DNA of 64,000 nucleotides, from contig NZ_BOOB01000042.1 in assembly GCF_016863015.1 (NCBI RefSeq), forward strand, positions 1 to 64,000. Direction: 5' to 3'. Under the pieces are notes generated by a model that saw nothing but the letters and a program-made list of their open reading frames with translations, was not told the DNA's origin and searched no databases. This stretch comes from Microbispora amethystogenes. Its GTDB lineage: Bacteria; Actinomycetota; Actinomycetes; Streptosporangiales; Streptosporangiaceae. Both the position numbers and the translations under genes were made by a program. Below, piece by piece: positions 24,827-33,905 of this stretch (position 1 is the first letter of the stretch; each line of letters starts with the position of its first letter).

Positions 24827-26089
24827 TCAGGCCACCCCCTTGAGGGTGGCCGCGGTCTGGCCCGCCCCGCCCATCTGGTTGGCCGAGCGGGTCAGCCATC
24901 CCTGCTTGTTCATGGTGACGAACGCGTACAGCTTGATCGGCAGCGCGATCATGATGACCACCAGGCAGACCAGCGGCAGGAGCCAGATCTCCCCGGGGTG
25001 GCGGCGCAGATGCGACCAGCCGCGGACGCCCCGGCTGAGGAGCACCCAGCCGACGGCGAGCGCGATGCTCGGCAGGGTGGGCTGGAGCCTGCTGAAGAAC
25101 AGGTAGGCCAGCGTGATTCCCATGGTCACCGGAGTGAGCAGGATCTGCAGCACGGTCACCTTGGTCACCAGCGGCGTCTTCCACAGCCACCCCTTCCACA
25201 GGGCGGTGAGGTAGCAGCGGTAGGAGTTGCGGCTCCACCGGACGCGCTGCTTGACGAAGGCGCGGAAGGAGGAGGGGAACATCGAGATGGCCCGCGCGGT
25301 CGACTGGTGCACCGTCTTGTAGCCCGAGGCGAGGACGAGCCAGGTGAGCCGGCCGTCGTCCCCGGCGATGCAGCGGCGACCGAGGAAGAACTCGTTCTCC
25401 AGGTGCTGGACCACCGGGAGGATGGCCGCGCGGCGGTAGGCCGCCGTACGGCCGGACAGGCAGGCGACGCCGCCTCTGCTGCCCATCGCCGGGACGTAGT
25501 CGTAGTAGCGGAGGTTGACCAGCCAGTCCGCGACGCGCCGCCAGACGCTGGTGGTCCGCTGGTAGACGTTCTGCTGGGTCCCCACGCCGCCGACGGCCGG
25601 GTCCTCGAAGGGCATCTGCACCGCGTCGAGCAGGCCGGGCTGCCACCACGTGTCGGAGTCGGCGAACACCACGATCTCGCCCTGTGCCGCCCGGATGCCG
25701 ACCCCCAGCGCCGAGCGCTTGCCCGCGTGCTCGTAGATGAGGACGTGCAGCCGGGGGTCCTCCACCTGGGCGAGCTTGGCGTGGCACTCGGTGTCGGCGA
25801 CGTCGACGACGATGATCACTTCGAGCGGGTCCTGGGCCAGCCAACTCTCCAGGCAGCGCACCAGGATCTCGGGGTCCTCGCGGTAGGACGGGACCACCAC
25901 GGAGACCGTCGTCCGGTAGCCGTTCACGATCGGCCTGGCCAGCCGGGAGAGCACCACCCGATAGATCCACAGCCCCCAGACGAGCAGTCCGGCCAGGCCC
26001 AGCGGGATCAGATTGCGCCAGGAACCATCCGTTCCGGTGCGCACCAGCCATTCATAGGCGGCATCGAGCCAATTCGATTCTGACCCCAC
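24827..26089 (-). CDS. Processive GT2 glycosyltransferase, hyaluronan-synthase-like
   Basis: A 420-residue membrane protein. One membrane helix lies near 27-49, the GT-A domain follows (about 60-290), and four or so membrane helices close the protein. It has the processive GT2 signatures: DSD at 144-146, GDD at 243-245 and QRVRW at 281-285, as in hyaluronan, chitin and cellulose synthases. GTG 26089 is chosen for its GGGGAGGATCC ribosome site; an in-frame ATG at 26146 is the alternative. It is the first gene of an operon with three beta-helix proteins and ugd. Hence it probably polymerises and exports a glycan that may contain glucuronate; the sugar is unproven. Confidence 0.85.
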   Translation of the reverse strand: MGSESNWLDAAYEWLVRTGTDGSWRNLIPLGLAGLLVWGLWIYRVVLSRLARPIVNGYRTTVSVVVPSYREDPEILVRCLESWLAQDPLEVIIVVDVADTECHAKLAQVEDPRLHVLIYEHAGKRSALGVGIRAAQGEIVVFADSDTWWQPGLLDAVQMPFEDPAVGGVGTQQNVYQRTTSVWRRVADWLVNLRYYDYVPAMGSRGGVACLSGRTAAYRRAAILPVVQHLENEFFLGRRCIAGDDGRLTWLVLASGYKTVHQSTARAISMFPSSFRAFVKQRVRWSRNSYRCYLTALWKGWLWKTPLVTKVTVLQILLTPVTMGITLAYLFFSRLQPTLPSIALAVGWVLLSRGVRGWSHLRRHPGEIWLLPLVCLVVIMIALPIKLYAFVTMNKQGWLTRSANQMGGAGQTAATLKGVA

Positions 26090-26418
26090 GGATCCTCCCC
26101 GACCTTTTCCCCGCCTGCCCACGTGTGCTGGGGGACGCGCTCGCATAGCGACAGGTAGAGAAGATACGTGGCGATTTGCCTAGCTTGCCTGGAACGATCC
26201 ATCTGTTATCAGAGTGAAATGTGTTTCATCTGGGGCAGATGGGGTTTATGAGGTGACCTTGAGTAAACCGATGGGTAAGTGTCCGTGTCCGCAAGGAAAA
26301 CTAGAAATGGCTAAAAGCATCATTTCTTGCGCCTTTAAGGATACCCGAAACCCCCAAAGCGGACAAAGCGTGGGTCGGATCGTGAGATGACTCAAAGCTT
26401 GACGAAATTGTCAGAGGG
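26090..26418. promoter_or_regulatory. AT-rich intergenic region upstream of the synthase operon
   Basis: About 330 non-coding bases between the synthase operon start and the end of the exonuclease gene. It is visibly richer in A/T than its surroundings, for example near 26270-26345. It contains a perfect inverted repeat TGAAA-TGTG-TTTCA (26215-26228) that could be an operator for the operon. No reading frame here looks real. Confidence 0.5.
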
Positions 26419-27015
26419 TCAGCTTTCCGTGGTCCTCTTGCCGGATGACCGCCACTCCATGAGGTTCTGCAGCAGCTCGGCCTGCTCGACGGCGTCGTCG
26501 AGCGCGTTGTGGGTGTGCCGCCGGCTCGACCGCACCTCGCGCGGCATCTGCCGCTTGGTGGCCCAGGCGATCGGCACCATGGCCTTCGCCGCGTACAGCG
26601 TCTTGATGTCGACGCACCGGGAGTGGCCGAACGGCGACTCGCCGGTGAAGCGCAGGAAGTACCAGTACATCCACATCCAGTCGTACGACAGGGGGAAGGC
26701 CGCGAGCACCGGCAGATCCGCGCCGCAGACCTCCGCGACCCAGGCGGCCGCGGCCGTCATCGCCTCCGCCGGATCGCGGCCCTCGCGCAGCAGCGTGTCG
26801 CGGTCGAGGCCGCTCACCGCCAGCGCCTCCGGCACGAAGTCGTCGCTGATCGGCCGCAGTTCGGCGTAGAAGGTCCGGGCCTCCGGATCGGTCCGCTCGA
26901 AGCGCCGTCCCGTCATGCGGCCCGCCACGGTCATGCCGAAGCTGACCATGGAGTACGGGCCGGGGATGGGGCCGTCCGCCTCGATGTCGACGGATATGTA
27001 CGTCTCGGCTTTCAC
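26419..27015 (-). CDS. DEDDh-type 3'-5' exonuclease domain protein
   Basis: A 198-residue protein with an RNase H-like exonuclease fold. The metal-binding residues are visible: D10 and E12 in SVDIEADG, an Asp in SYDWMW, and the closing HNALDDA motif. The GTG at 27015 follows CAGGGAGAACTG. The substrate (DNA or RNA) is not evident. It stands alone between the synthase operon and the plus-strand sugar genes. Confidence 0.82.
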   Translation of the reverse strand: MKAETYISVDIEADGPIPGPYSMVSFGMTVAGRMTGRRFERTDPEARTFYAELRPISDDFVPEALAVSGLDRDTLLREGRDPAEAMTAAAAWVAEVCGADLPVLAAFPLSYDWMWMYWYFLRFTGESPFGHSRCVDIKTLYAAKAMVPIAWATKRQMPREVRSSRRHTHNALDDAVEQAELLQNLMEWRSSGKRTTES

Positions 27016-27279
27016 CAGTTCTCCCTGAGGGGCCAGGGCGTGGCCGCTAGCATTCCATCACGTTCGGTAGTGCGACGATCGCGAGGGGTGAGAGTGCTGG
27101 GCGGCGTCACCTGCCTGGTCACAGTCGGCGCGTCGCGGGGCGCACCCCGCCGTCCGGCCGCGCGACCACCGGAGTGGGCCGCGCCACACCGGTTCGCCAC
27201 CGCCGTCTGCGACATCTCGGGCGCCTCTCTCCCGGGGATCACCACCGTCGTGATCCGGTCCGGCGAGGGTACTGGGTAC

Positions 27280-28035
27280 GTGAGTCCGTACGTGATGGCG
27301 AGTGGCGCGCTGCCGGTCGTATGGGTGATCGTCCTGGCGGTGCGGCGCGGGCTGCGCCGGCGCCGGGCGGCGGGCGTGGGCGGTGCGGAGCCACCGCCAC
27401 CACCGCCGCCGCCGCACGTCGGGCGTCGAGGGCTCTCCCGCCGCCGGCGGCTGGTCAAGGCCGTCTTCGACCGGCTGGTGGCCGCCGCGGCGCTGGTGGT
27501 GCTGGCCCCGCTGCTGGCCGCGGTCGCCGTGGCCGTACGGGCGAGCGGGCCGGGCCCGGCCCTGTCCCGGCAGCGGCGGGTGGGCCGGGACGGCGCCGAG
27601 TTCACGATCCTGAGGTTCCGCACGACGCACCGCCGCGCCGAGGCCCGCAGGGTCGAGCTGGCCGGCGACGCCCGCGGCGAGCTGTTCCGGGTCCGCAGGG
27701 ACCCCCGCGTCACCCCGCTCGGCGCCGTGCTGCGGCGTTACTCGATCGACGAGCTGCCACAGCTCCTCAACGTGCTGCGTGGCGACATGTCGCTCGTCGG
27801 GCCGCGCCCGTCCTCGCCGGAGGAGGTCGCGCGGCACGGCGACGACGTACGCGGGAGGCCGGCGCTGCGGCCGGGGATGACCGGACTGTGGCAGGTCAGC
27901 GGCCGACCTGACCTGTCATGGGAGGAATCGGTACGGTTGGACCTGCGTTATGTCGAGAACTGGTCTCTCACGCTGGATCTGCGGATCCTATGGAGGACAT
28001 GGGCCGCGGTCGCACGCGGGGCGGGAGCGTACTGA
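27280..28035 (+). CDS. Bacterial sugar transferase (polyprenyl-phosphate phosphoglycosyl transferase)
   Basis: A 251-residue membrane enzyme that starts lipid-linked glycan assembly by placing a sugar-1-phosphate on undecaprenyl phosphate. After a proline run and a membrane segment (about 66-86) come the family motifs FTILRFRT, YSIDELPQLLNVL with the catalytic Asp-Glu pair, GDMSLVGPRP and LRPGMTGLWQVSGR. It is the short form without the N-terminal multi-membrane domain. GTG 27280 has GAGGG ten bases upstream; the frame stays open further upstream, so the start is uncertain. It heads a plus-strand run with cysQ, cysD and cysN. Confidence 0.85.
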   Translation: MSPYVMASGALPVVWVIVLAVRRGLRRRRAAGVGGAEPPPPPPPPHVGRRGLSRRRRLVKAVFDRLVAAAALVVLAPLLAAVAVAVRASGPGPALSRQRRVGRDGAEFTILRFRTTHRRAEARRVELAGDARGELFRVRRDPRVTPLGAVLRRYSIDELPQLLNVLRGDMSLVGPRPSSPEEVARHGDDVRGRPALRPGMTGLWQVSGRPDLSWEESVRLDLRYVENWSLTLDLRILWRTWAAVARGAGAY

Positions 28036-28037
28036 AG

Positions 28038-28811
28038 ATGACGATGCGGGACGACCATTCCCTCGCGGGGGAGCTGGCGTCGGAGGCGGGGGAGCGGCTC
28101 CTGGAGCTGCGCGCACGCCTCGGTTTCGCGGACGGCCCGGCGTTGAAGGACGCCGGTGACCAGGCCTCGCACCGGTTCCTGATGGACGCCCTGCGGCGGC
28201 TCCGCCCGGACGACGCCGTGCTGTCGGAGGAGGCCACCCGCGAGGAGCGGGTGGACCCCCGGCGGCTGTCGGCCGAACGCGTCTGGATCGTCGACCCCCT
28301 CGACGGCACCCGCGAGTTCTCCGAGGAGGGCCGCGCCGACTGGGCCGTACACGTCGCGTTGTGGGAGCGGGGCTCCCTGACGGCGGGCGCCGTCGCGCTG
28401 CCGGCCCAGGGGCGCACGCTCACCACGGCGGCTCCACCGGAGCTGCCGGAGAAGGCGCGCGAGCCGTTCCGCGTCGCGGTCAGCCGCACCCGGCCGCCGG
28501 AGTTCGTCCGCGACCTCGCCGCCCGCCTCGGCGCGGAACTCGTCCCGATCGGCTCGGCCGGCGCCAAGATCGCCGCCGTGCTCACGGGTGAGGTCGAGGC
28601 GTACGTCCACGCGGGAGGTCAGTACGAGTGGGACTCGGCCGCGCCGGTCGCGGTGGCGCTCGCGGCGGGGGCCCACGCGAGCAGGATCGACGGCTCAGCC
28701 CTGACCTACAACCAGGGGGACCCCTCCCTCCCGGATATCCTGGTCTCCCTACCGGATCTGGCGCCAACGTTGCTCGCCGGAATCCGTGACCTGCATCGCC
28801 AGACTCCCTGA
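28038..28811 (+). CDS. cysQ: 3'(2'),5'-bisphosphate nucleotidase (CysQ-like)
   Basis: A 257-residue protein of the inositol monophosphatase family. It has the metal-binding signature WIVDPLDGTREF (about 79-90), the LSEEA motif upstream and the C-terminal YEWDSAAPVAVAL. CysQ removes the 3'-phosphate of PAP, the inhibitory product left by sulfotransferases, and can also act on PAPS. The start two bases after the previous stop and the place before cysD and cysN support this reading over an inositol phosphatase. Confidence 0.88.
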   Translation: MTMRDDHSLAGELASEAGERLLELRARLGFADGPALKDAGDQASHRFLMDALRRLRPDDAVLSEEATREERVDPRRLSAERVWIVDPLDGTREFSEEGRADWAVHVALWERGSLTAGAVALPAQGRTLTTAAPPELPEKAREPFRVAVSRTRPPEFVRDLAARLGAELVPIGSAGAKIAAVLTGEVEAYVHAGGQYEWDSAAPVAVALAAGAHASRIDGSALTYNQGDPSLPDILVSLPDLAPTLLAGIRDLHRQTP

Positions 28812-28821
28812 AGGAAGCCGA

Positions 28822-29736
28822 ATGCTTCAGCGTGACTACACCACGTCGCAGCTCGACGTGCTCGAGGCCGAGGCGATCCACATCATGCGTGAGGTCGCGG
28901 CCGAGTTCGAGCGCCCCTGTCTGCTCTTCTCCGGCGGCAAGGACTCCATCGTCATGCTGCGGGTCGCCGAGAAGGCCTTCTGGCCGGCACCGATCCCCTT
29001 CCCCCTGATGCACGTCGACACTGGGCACAACTTCCCCGAGGTCATCGAGTTCCGCGACCGGCGGGTCGCCGAGCTGGGCGCGCGGCTGGTGGTCGCGTCG
29101 GTCCAGGCGTCGATCGACGCCGGGCGAGTGGTCGAGCAGACCGGGCGGCGGGCCTCCCGCAACCGGCTGCAGACCACGACGCTGCTGGACGCCATCGAGG
29201 AGCACGGGTTCGACGCGGTGTTCGGCGGGGCCCGGCGCGACGAGGAGAAGGCCCGGGCCAAGGAGCGGGTGTTCTCCTTCCGTGACGAGTTCGGCCAGTG
29301 GGACCCGAAGAACCAGCGCCCCGAGCTCTGGAACCTCTACAACACCAAGATCAGCAGGGGCGAGCACATCCGTGTGTTCCCGCTGTCGAACTGGACCGAG
29401 CTGGACGTGTGGCACTACATCCGGCGTGAGGGCATCGAGATCCCGTCGATCTACTTCTCCCACAGCCGCACGGTCTTCGAGCGCGACGCCATGCTGCTGG
29501 CCGACTCCACGGTGGTCCAGCGGGGCGACGACGAGCCCACGTTCGAGGCCGTCGTCCGCTACCGCACCGTCGGCGACATGACCTGCACCGGCGCGGTCGC
29601 CTCGACCGCCACCACGATCGACCAGATCATCGACGAGATCGCCGCCACCCGGATCACCGAGCGCGGCGCGACCCGCGCCGACGACCGGGCGTCCGAGGCC
29701 GCCATGGAAGATCGCAAGAAGGAAGGCTACTTCTGA
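28822..29736 (+). CDS. cysD: Sulfate adenylyltransferase subunit 2
   Basis: A 304-residue PP-loop ATPase subunit of ATP sulfurylase, making adenylyl sulfate (APS) with CysN. The PP-loop is LFSGGKDSIVML (about 34-45), followed by MHVDTGHNFPE, FGGARRDEEKARAKER and the C-terminal KKEGYF typical of CysD. ATG 28822 has AAGGAAG upstream. Its stop overlaps the cysN start as TGATG. Confidence 0.96.
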   Translation: MLQRDYTTSQLDVLEAEAIHIMREVAAEFERPCLLFSGGKDSIVMLRVAEKAFWPAPIPFPLMHVDTGHNFPEVIEFRDRRVAELGARLVVASVQASIDAGRVVEQTGRRASRNRLQTTTLLDAIEEHGFDAVFGGARRDEEKARAKERVFSFRDEFGQWDPKNQRPELWNLYNTKISRGEHIRVFPLSNWTELDVWHYIRREGIEIPSIYFSHSRTVFERDAMLLADSTVVQRGDDEPTFEAVVRYRTVGDMTCTGAVASTATTIDQIIDEIAATRITERGATRADDRASEAAMEDRKKEGYF

Positions 29737-30998
29737 TGGACATCCTTCGTTTCGCGACGGCGGGCAGCGTCGACGACGGCAAGTCCACGCTGATCGGGCG
29801 GCTGCTGTTCGACTCCAAGGCGATCTTCGAGGACCAGCTGGAGGCGGTCGAGCGCACCTCCCGCGACCGGGGTACGGAATACACCGACCTGTCGCTGCTG
29901 ACCGACGGCCTGCGGGCCGAGCGCGAGCAGGGCATCACGATCGACGTGGCCTACCGCTACTTCGCCACGCCCAAGCGGAAGTTCATCATCGCCGACACCC
30001 CGGGGCACATCCAGTACACCCGGAACATGGTCACCGGCGCCTCCACCGCCGACCTGGCGATCATCCTCATCGACGCGCGCAAGGGCGTGCTGGAGCAGTC
30101 GCGGCGGCACGCCTTCCTGACGACGCTGCTGCGGGTGCCGCATCTCGTCCTCGCGGTCAACAAGATGGACCTCGTCGACTACTCCGAGGCCCGCTTCGAC
30201 GAGATCCGCGAGGAGTTCACCGCGTTCGCGAGCAAGCTGAACGCGAGCGACCTCACCTTCATCCCGATCTCGGCGCTGCACGGCGACAACGTCGTCTCCC
30301 GCTCCGAGAACATGCCGTGGTACGAGGGCTCCTCGCTGCTGCACCACCTGGAGCACGTGCACATCGCCTCCGACCGCAACCTGGTCGACGTGCGCTTCCC
30401 GGTGCAGTACGTCATCCGCCCGCACAGCGCGACCAGCCAGGAGCTGCACGACTACCGGGGGTACGCCGGGCAGGTCGCGGGCGGCGTGCTCAAGCCGGGT
30501 GACGAGGTGCTGCACCTGCCCTCGGGCCTGACCACCACGATCGCCGCGATCGACACCTTCGACGGGCCGGTGGAGGAGGCGTTCGCGCCCATGTCGGTCA
30601 CACTGCGGCTGGCCGACGACATCGACATCTCGCGCGGCGACATGATCTGCCGGCCGAACAACCAGCCGCACGTCGCCCAGGAGATCGACGCGATGGTCAG
30701 CTGGATGGCCGACGGCGTGAAGCTCCAGCCCAGGTCGAAGCTGATCATCAAGCACACCACCCGTACGGCCCGGGCACTGGTGCGCGACCTGCACTACCGG
30801 CTCGACGTCAACACCCTGCACCGGGACGAGTCGGCCACCGCCCTCGGCCTGAACGAGATCGGCCGGGTGTCGCTGCGGACGACCCAGCCGCTGTTCGTGG
30901 ACGACTACGCCCGCAACCGCCTCACCGGCGGCTTCATCCTGATCGACGAGGCCACCAACGGCACCGTCGGCGCCGGCATGATCGTCGACGCGCACTGA
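29736..30998 (+). CDS. cysN: Sulfate adenylyltransferase subunit 1 (GTPase)
   Basis: A 420-residue elongation-factor-like GTPase that drives APS formation with CysD. G motifs are AGSVDDGKST (9-18), DTPGH and NKMD. The protein ends after the EF-Tu-like beta domains, so no APS kinase is fused to it; a separate cysC is at 55392-56612. It is translationally coupled to cysD and followed by a strong hairpin. Confidence 0.95.
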   Translation: MDILRFATAGSVDDGKSTLIGRLLFDSKAIFEDQLEAVERTSRDRGTEYTDLSLLTDGLRAEREQGITIDVAYRYFATPKRKFIIADTPGHIQYTRNMVTGASTADLAIILIDARKGVLEQSRRHAFLTTLLRVPHLVLAVNKMDLVDYSEARFDEIREEFTAFASKLNASDLTFIPISALHGDNVVSRSENMPWYEGSSLLHHLEHVHIASDRNLVDVRFPVQYVIRPHSATSQELHDYRGYAGQVAGGVLKPGDEVLHLPSGLTTTIAAIDTFDGPVEEAFAPMSVTLRLADDIDISRGDMICRPNNQPHVAQEIDAMVSWMADGVKLQPRSKLIIKHTTRTARALVRDLHYRLDVNTLHRDESATALGLNEIGRVSLRTTQPLFVDDYARNRLTGGFILIDEATNGTVGAGMIVDAH

Positions 30999-31008
30999 TT
31001 TTCTGCTC

Positions 31009-31043
31009 AACGGCCCCCGAGCGCGCCCGCGCCGGGGGCCGTT
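31009..31043 (+). terminator. Terminator after cysN
   Basis: AACGGCCCCCG (31009-31019) pairs perfectly with CGGGGGCCGTT (31033-31043) around a 13-base loop. It starts 10 bases past the cysN stop. Confidence 0.75.
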
Positions 31044-31156
31044 CTCGTAGGCAAGGAGCCGCCCCGCACTCCGGTAGATCCTTTGGGGATCGCCGGTCGG
31101 CCGATTACGCTGCGCGCTAGGGTCGTCACGTTTCGCATCCTTTTCGTGGAGGACAC

Positions 31157-32071
31157 GTGGCCGACGCTCAGCCGGTGATCTTCGTGGGCGGCCTGGGACG
31201 CAGCGGAACCACCCTGCTCGAGCGCCTGCTCGGCGAACTGCCGGGGGTAGCGCCGCTCGGCGAGGTGGTCCATCTGTGGGACCGCGGGGTGCGGGCCGAC
31301 GAGCCCTGCGGCTGCGGGCAGCCGTTCTCCCGGTGCCCGTTCTGGACGAAGGTGGGCGAGCACGCGTTCGGGCAGTGGCGGGAGAGCCAGGCGGGGTGGC
31401 TCCCGAGCCTGCGCATGCGCGTCGACCGCACCCGCAGGTTGCCCGTCCTCGCCCTCGGGCTCCCGAGCCGTGAGGCCGAACTGGCCGAGTACGTCCGGTC
31501 GTACGCCCGCATCTACGCGGCGGCGGCCGAGGTGGCCGACGCCCGGGTCGTCGTCGACTCCAGCAAGCACGCCTCCCTGGCGTACTGCCTGGCCGCGATC
31601 ATGAAACCGCGGGTCGTCCACGTGGTGCGCGACCCGAGGGCGGTGGCCGCGTCCTGGCGTCGCAGGGTGCGCAGGCCCGAGAACGGACGGCCGATGACCC
31701 GCTGGACGCCCGCCAGGACCGCCGTCCACTGGCTGGCCCAGAACCTCGCCTTCGAGATCCTGCGCCGCCGGGGCGTGCGGGTCGTCCGGGTCCGGCACGA
31801 GGACCTGCTGCGCGACCCGCGCGCCACCGTCACCCGCCTCGCCGTACGGCTCGGGCTGCCCGTCGGCGCGCTCGACTTCCTCGACGGCCGCCACGCGCGT
31901 CTGGGCGTCGCCCACACCGTCTCCGGCAATCCGATGCGCTTCTCCGTCGGCCCGATCGAACTGCGCGACCGCACCGCGCCCCTGCCGCGTACGCAGCGGT
32001 GGCTGGTCACCGCGCTCACCCTTCCGCTGCTCCTCTGGTACGGCTACCGCCTCGCGGGAGCCCGGCGGTGA
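31157..32071 (+). CDS. Sulfotransferase family protein 1
   Basis: A 304-residue protein with PAPS-binding signatures: the 5'-phosphosulfate loop GRSGTT at 14-19 and the 3'-phosphate motif VVRDPRAVAASW at 156-167. A CGCGQPFSRCPFW cysteine cluster lies near 51-63. The GTG start at 31157 has GGAGGACAC upstream. Its stop overlaps the next gene, a GT2 glycosyltransferase, so it probably sulfates a sugar made by this locus. The acceptor is unknown. Confidence 0.88.
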   Translation: MADAQPVIFVGGLGRSGTTLLERLLGELPGVAPLGEVVHLWDRGVRADEPCGCGQPFSRCPFWTKVGEHAFGQWRESQAGWLPSLRMRVDRTRRLPVLALGLPSREAELAEYVRSYARIYAAAAEVADARVVVDSSKHASLAYCLAAIMKPRVVHVVRDPRAVAASWRRRVRRPENGRPMTRWTPARTAVHWLAQNLAFEILRRRGVRVVRVRHEDLLRDPRATVTRLAVRLGLPVGALDFLDGRHARLGVAHTVSGNPMRFSVGPIELRDRTAPLPRTQRWLVTALTLPLLLWYGYRLAGARR

Positions 32072-32988
32072 CGCCGTCGGTCGGGGTCGTCATCCCCACC
32101 AGGGGCGACCGGCCCGGCCCGCTCCGGGCCGCGCTGACCGGGGTGCTCGGCCAGGAGTACGGCGGCGAGGTGCGCGTGCTGGTCGTGGCCGACGGCGTTC
32201 CGGCTCCCCGGGTGGCCGGACAGGTCGCCGGCGTGACCCCGCCCGGGAGCGGAGGCCCGCGCGGCGTCCGGGTGCTGGGCAACCGGCGCACCCCCGGGCT
32301 GCCGGGCGCCAGGAACACCGGGATCGCCGTGCTGGACACCGATCTCGTCGCCTTCTGCGACGACGACGACCTCTGGCTGCCGGGCAAGCTGGCCGCCCAG
32401 GTGGCCGCGCTGGTGGAGGAGCCCGAGGCGGCCTTCGCGAGCTGCGCGGTCGAGGTCGAGTACGGGACGCGCCGCGTGCCGCGGCTGGCCGGCACCGACC
32501 GGGTCGCCCACCACCATCTCACCCGTTCGCGGATGATGATGGTCCACTCCTCGACGTTCCTGTTCCGGCGTGGCTCGGTGTGGGTGGACGAGAGCGCGCC
32601 CGGTGGTCAGAACGAGGACTGGGACCTCGCGCTGCGGGCCGCCCGGCGGCACCCGATCGTCCACGTCGACCACCCGCTCGTACGGGTGCGCTGGGGAGCG
32701 TCGCACTACGCGGCACGGTGGGCCGACCGGATCGCGGGGCTGGAGTGGATGCTCGCCCGGCATCCGGGCCTGGCCGTCGAACCCCGCGGCGCGGCCCGCG
32801 TCTACGGGCAGCTCGCCTTCTGCCACGCCGCCCTCGGACGGCGCCGCGAGGCCGCCCGGTGGTCGCTGCGGGCCTTCTCCGCCCGGCCGGGCGAGCCGCG
32901 CGCGGCGATGGCGCTGGCGGTCGCCGGCGGCCTGCTCACCCCGCGTGCCGTACTGCACGCCCTCCACCTGCGCGGCCACGGCATCTGA
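32068..32988 (+). CDS. GT2-family glycosyltransferase
   Basis: A 306-residue soluble GT-A glycosyltransferase. It starts with VGVVIPTRGDR, has the metal-binding CDDDDLWLPGK (about 99-109) and the acceptor-site ENEDWDL-like QNEDWDLALRA. It has no membrane domain. The GTG overlaps the sulfotransferase stop by four bases. Donor and acceptor are not deducible. Confidence 0.86.
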   Translation: MTPSVGVVIPTRGDRPGPLRAALTGVLGQEYGGEVRVLVVADGVPAPRVAGQVAGVTPPGSGGPRGVRVLGNRRTPGLPGARNTGIAVLDTDLVAFCDDDDLWLPGKLAAQVAALVEEPEAAFASCAVEVEYGTRRVPRLAGTDRVAHHHLTRSRMMMVHSSTFLFRRGSVWVDESAPGGQNEDWDLALRAARRHPIVHVDHPLVRVRWGASHYAARWADRIAGLEWMLARHPGLAVEPRGAARVYGQLAFCHAALGRRREAARWSLRAFSARPGEPRAAMALAVAGGLLTPRAVLHALHLRGHGI

Positions 32989-33905
32989 TGACCGACCCGA
33001 TCCCTACGGCCGCTCTGGACCCGGCGTTCCCGGCCCGGCCCGGCCGGGCCGCATCAGGACAGGCGGCCTCGGCCGGGCCTGTGGTCACCGGTACCGGAGT
33101 CGCCGACGCTGGGGTGGCCGAGGCCGGGACGGACAGGGTCGGGGTGGGCGGGGTGCTGCTCGACCCGTTCACGGAGGCGCAGGTGGTGGCCCACATCATG
33201 GCCGCGCTGGAGCGTGGCGAGGGCGGCCACCTGGTCACCCCGAACGTCGACATCTGCCGGGCCGCCGCCCGGGACCCCTCCCTGCGTACGCTGATCGGCG
33301 CGGCCGAACTCGCGGTGGCCGACGGCATGCCCCTGGTCTGGGCCTCGCGGCTGCTCGGGTGCCCGCTGCCGGAGCGGGTGACGGGAGCCGACCTGATCTG
33401 GTCGCTGACCGGGGCCGCCGCGTCGCGCGGCCTGCCCGTCTACCTGATCGGGGGGCCGCCGGGCGTCGCCGAGGCGGCGCGTGACGCGCTGTGCGGGCGG
33501 CATCCGGGCCTGCTGGTCGCGGGCGTCCACGTTCCGCCGTACGGGTTCGAGACCTCCCCGGCGGCGCTGGCGGAGATGCGGGGGCGACTCGTCGCCGCGC
33601 GGCCGTCCCTGGTCTTCGTGGGTCTCGGGTTCCCCCGGCAGGACCGGCTCATCGCCGCTCTCCGGGCCGATCTGCCGGGCACGTGGTTCGTCGGCTGTGG
33701 CGCGGCCATCGCCTTCGCCGCCGGGTCGGTGCGCCGCGCCCCCGGCTGGATGGGCGACCACGGGCTCGAATGGCTGTTCCGCCTGATCAGCGAGCCCCAC
33801 CGCCTCGCCCGCCGCTACCTCGTCGACGACCTCCCCTTCGCCCTCCGCCTCCTCACAAGCGCCCTCCTCCACCGCGCCCTCGCCGGCCGCTCCCCGAAAC
33901 GGTGA
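32988..33905 (+). CDS. WecG/TagA/CpsF-family glycosyltransferase
   Basis: A 305-residue GT26 enzyme; the family adds the second sugar (for example ManNAc or ManNAcA) onto a lipid-linked first sugar. Typical motifs are TPNVDICRAAARDPSL, ADGMPLVWASRLLG, ERVTGADLIW, YLIGG and GLGFPRQDRLI. The first 50 or so residues are a low-complexity Ala/Gly extension. It starts on the stop codon of the GT2 gene (TGATG). With the phosphoglycosyl transferase upstream it fits early steps of repeat-unit assembly. Confidence 0.88.
   Translation: MTDPIPTAALDPAFPARPGRAASGQAASAGPVVTGTGVADAGVAEAGTDRVGVGGVLLDPFTEAQVVAHIMAALERGEGGHLVTPNVDICRAAARDPSLRTLIGAAELAVADGMPLVWASRLLGCPLPERVTGADLIWSLTGAAASRGLPVYLIGGPPGVAEAARDALCGRHPGLLVAGVHVPPYGFETSPAALAEMRGRLVAARPSLVFVGLGFPRQDRLIAALRADLPGTWFVGCGAAIAFAAGSVRRAPGWMGDHGLEWLFRLISEPHRLARRYLVDDLPFALRLLTSALLHRALAGRSPKR

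Noticed and set aside
22970..26083. 1037-residue plus-strand frame opposite the synthase operon
   Set aside because: Antisense shadow of high-GC genes; composition is His/Arg/Ala-rich without domains.
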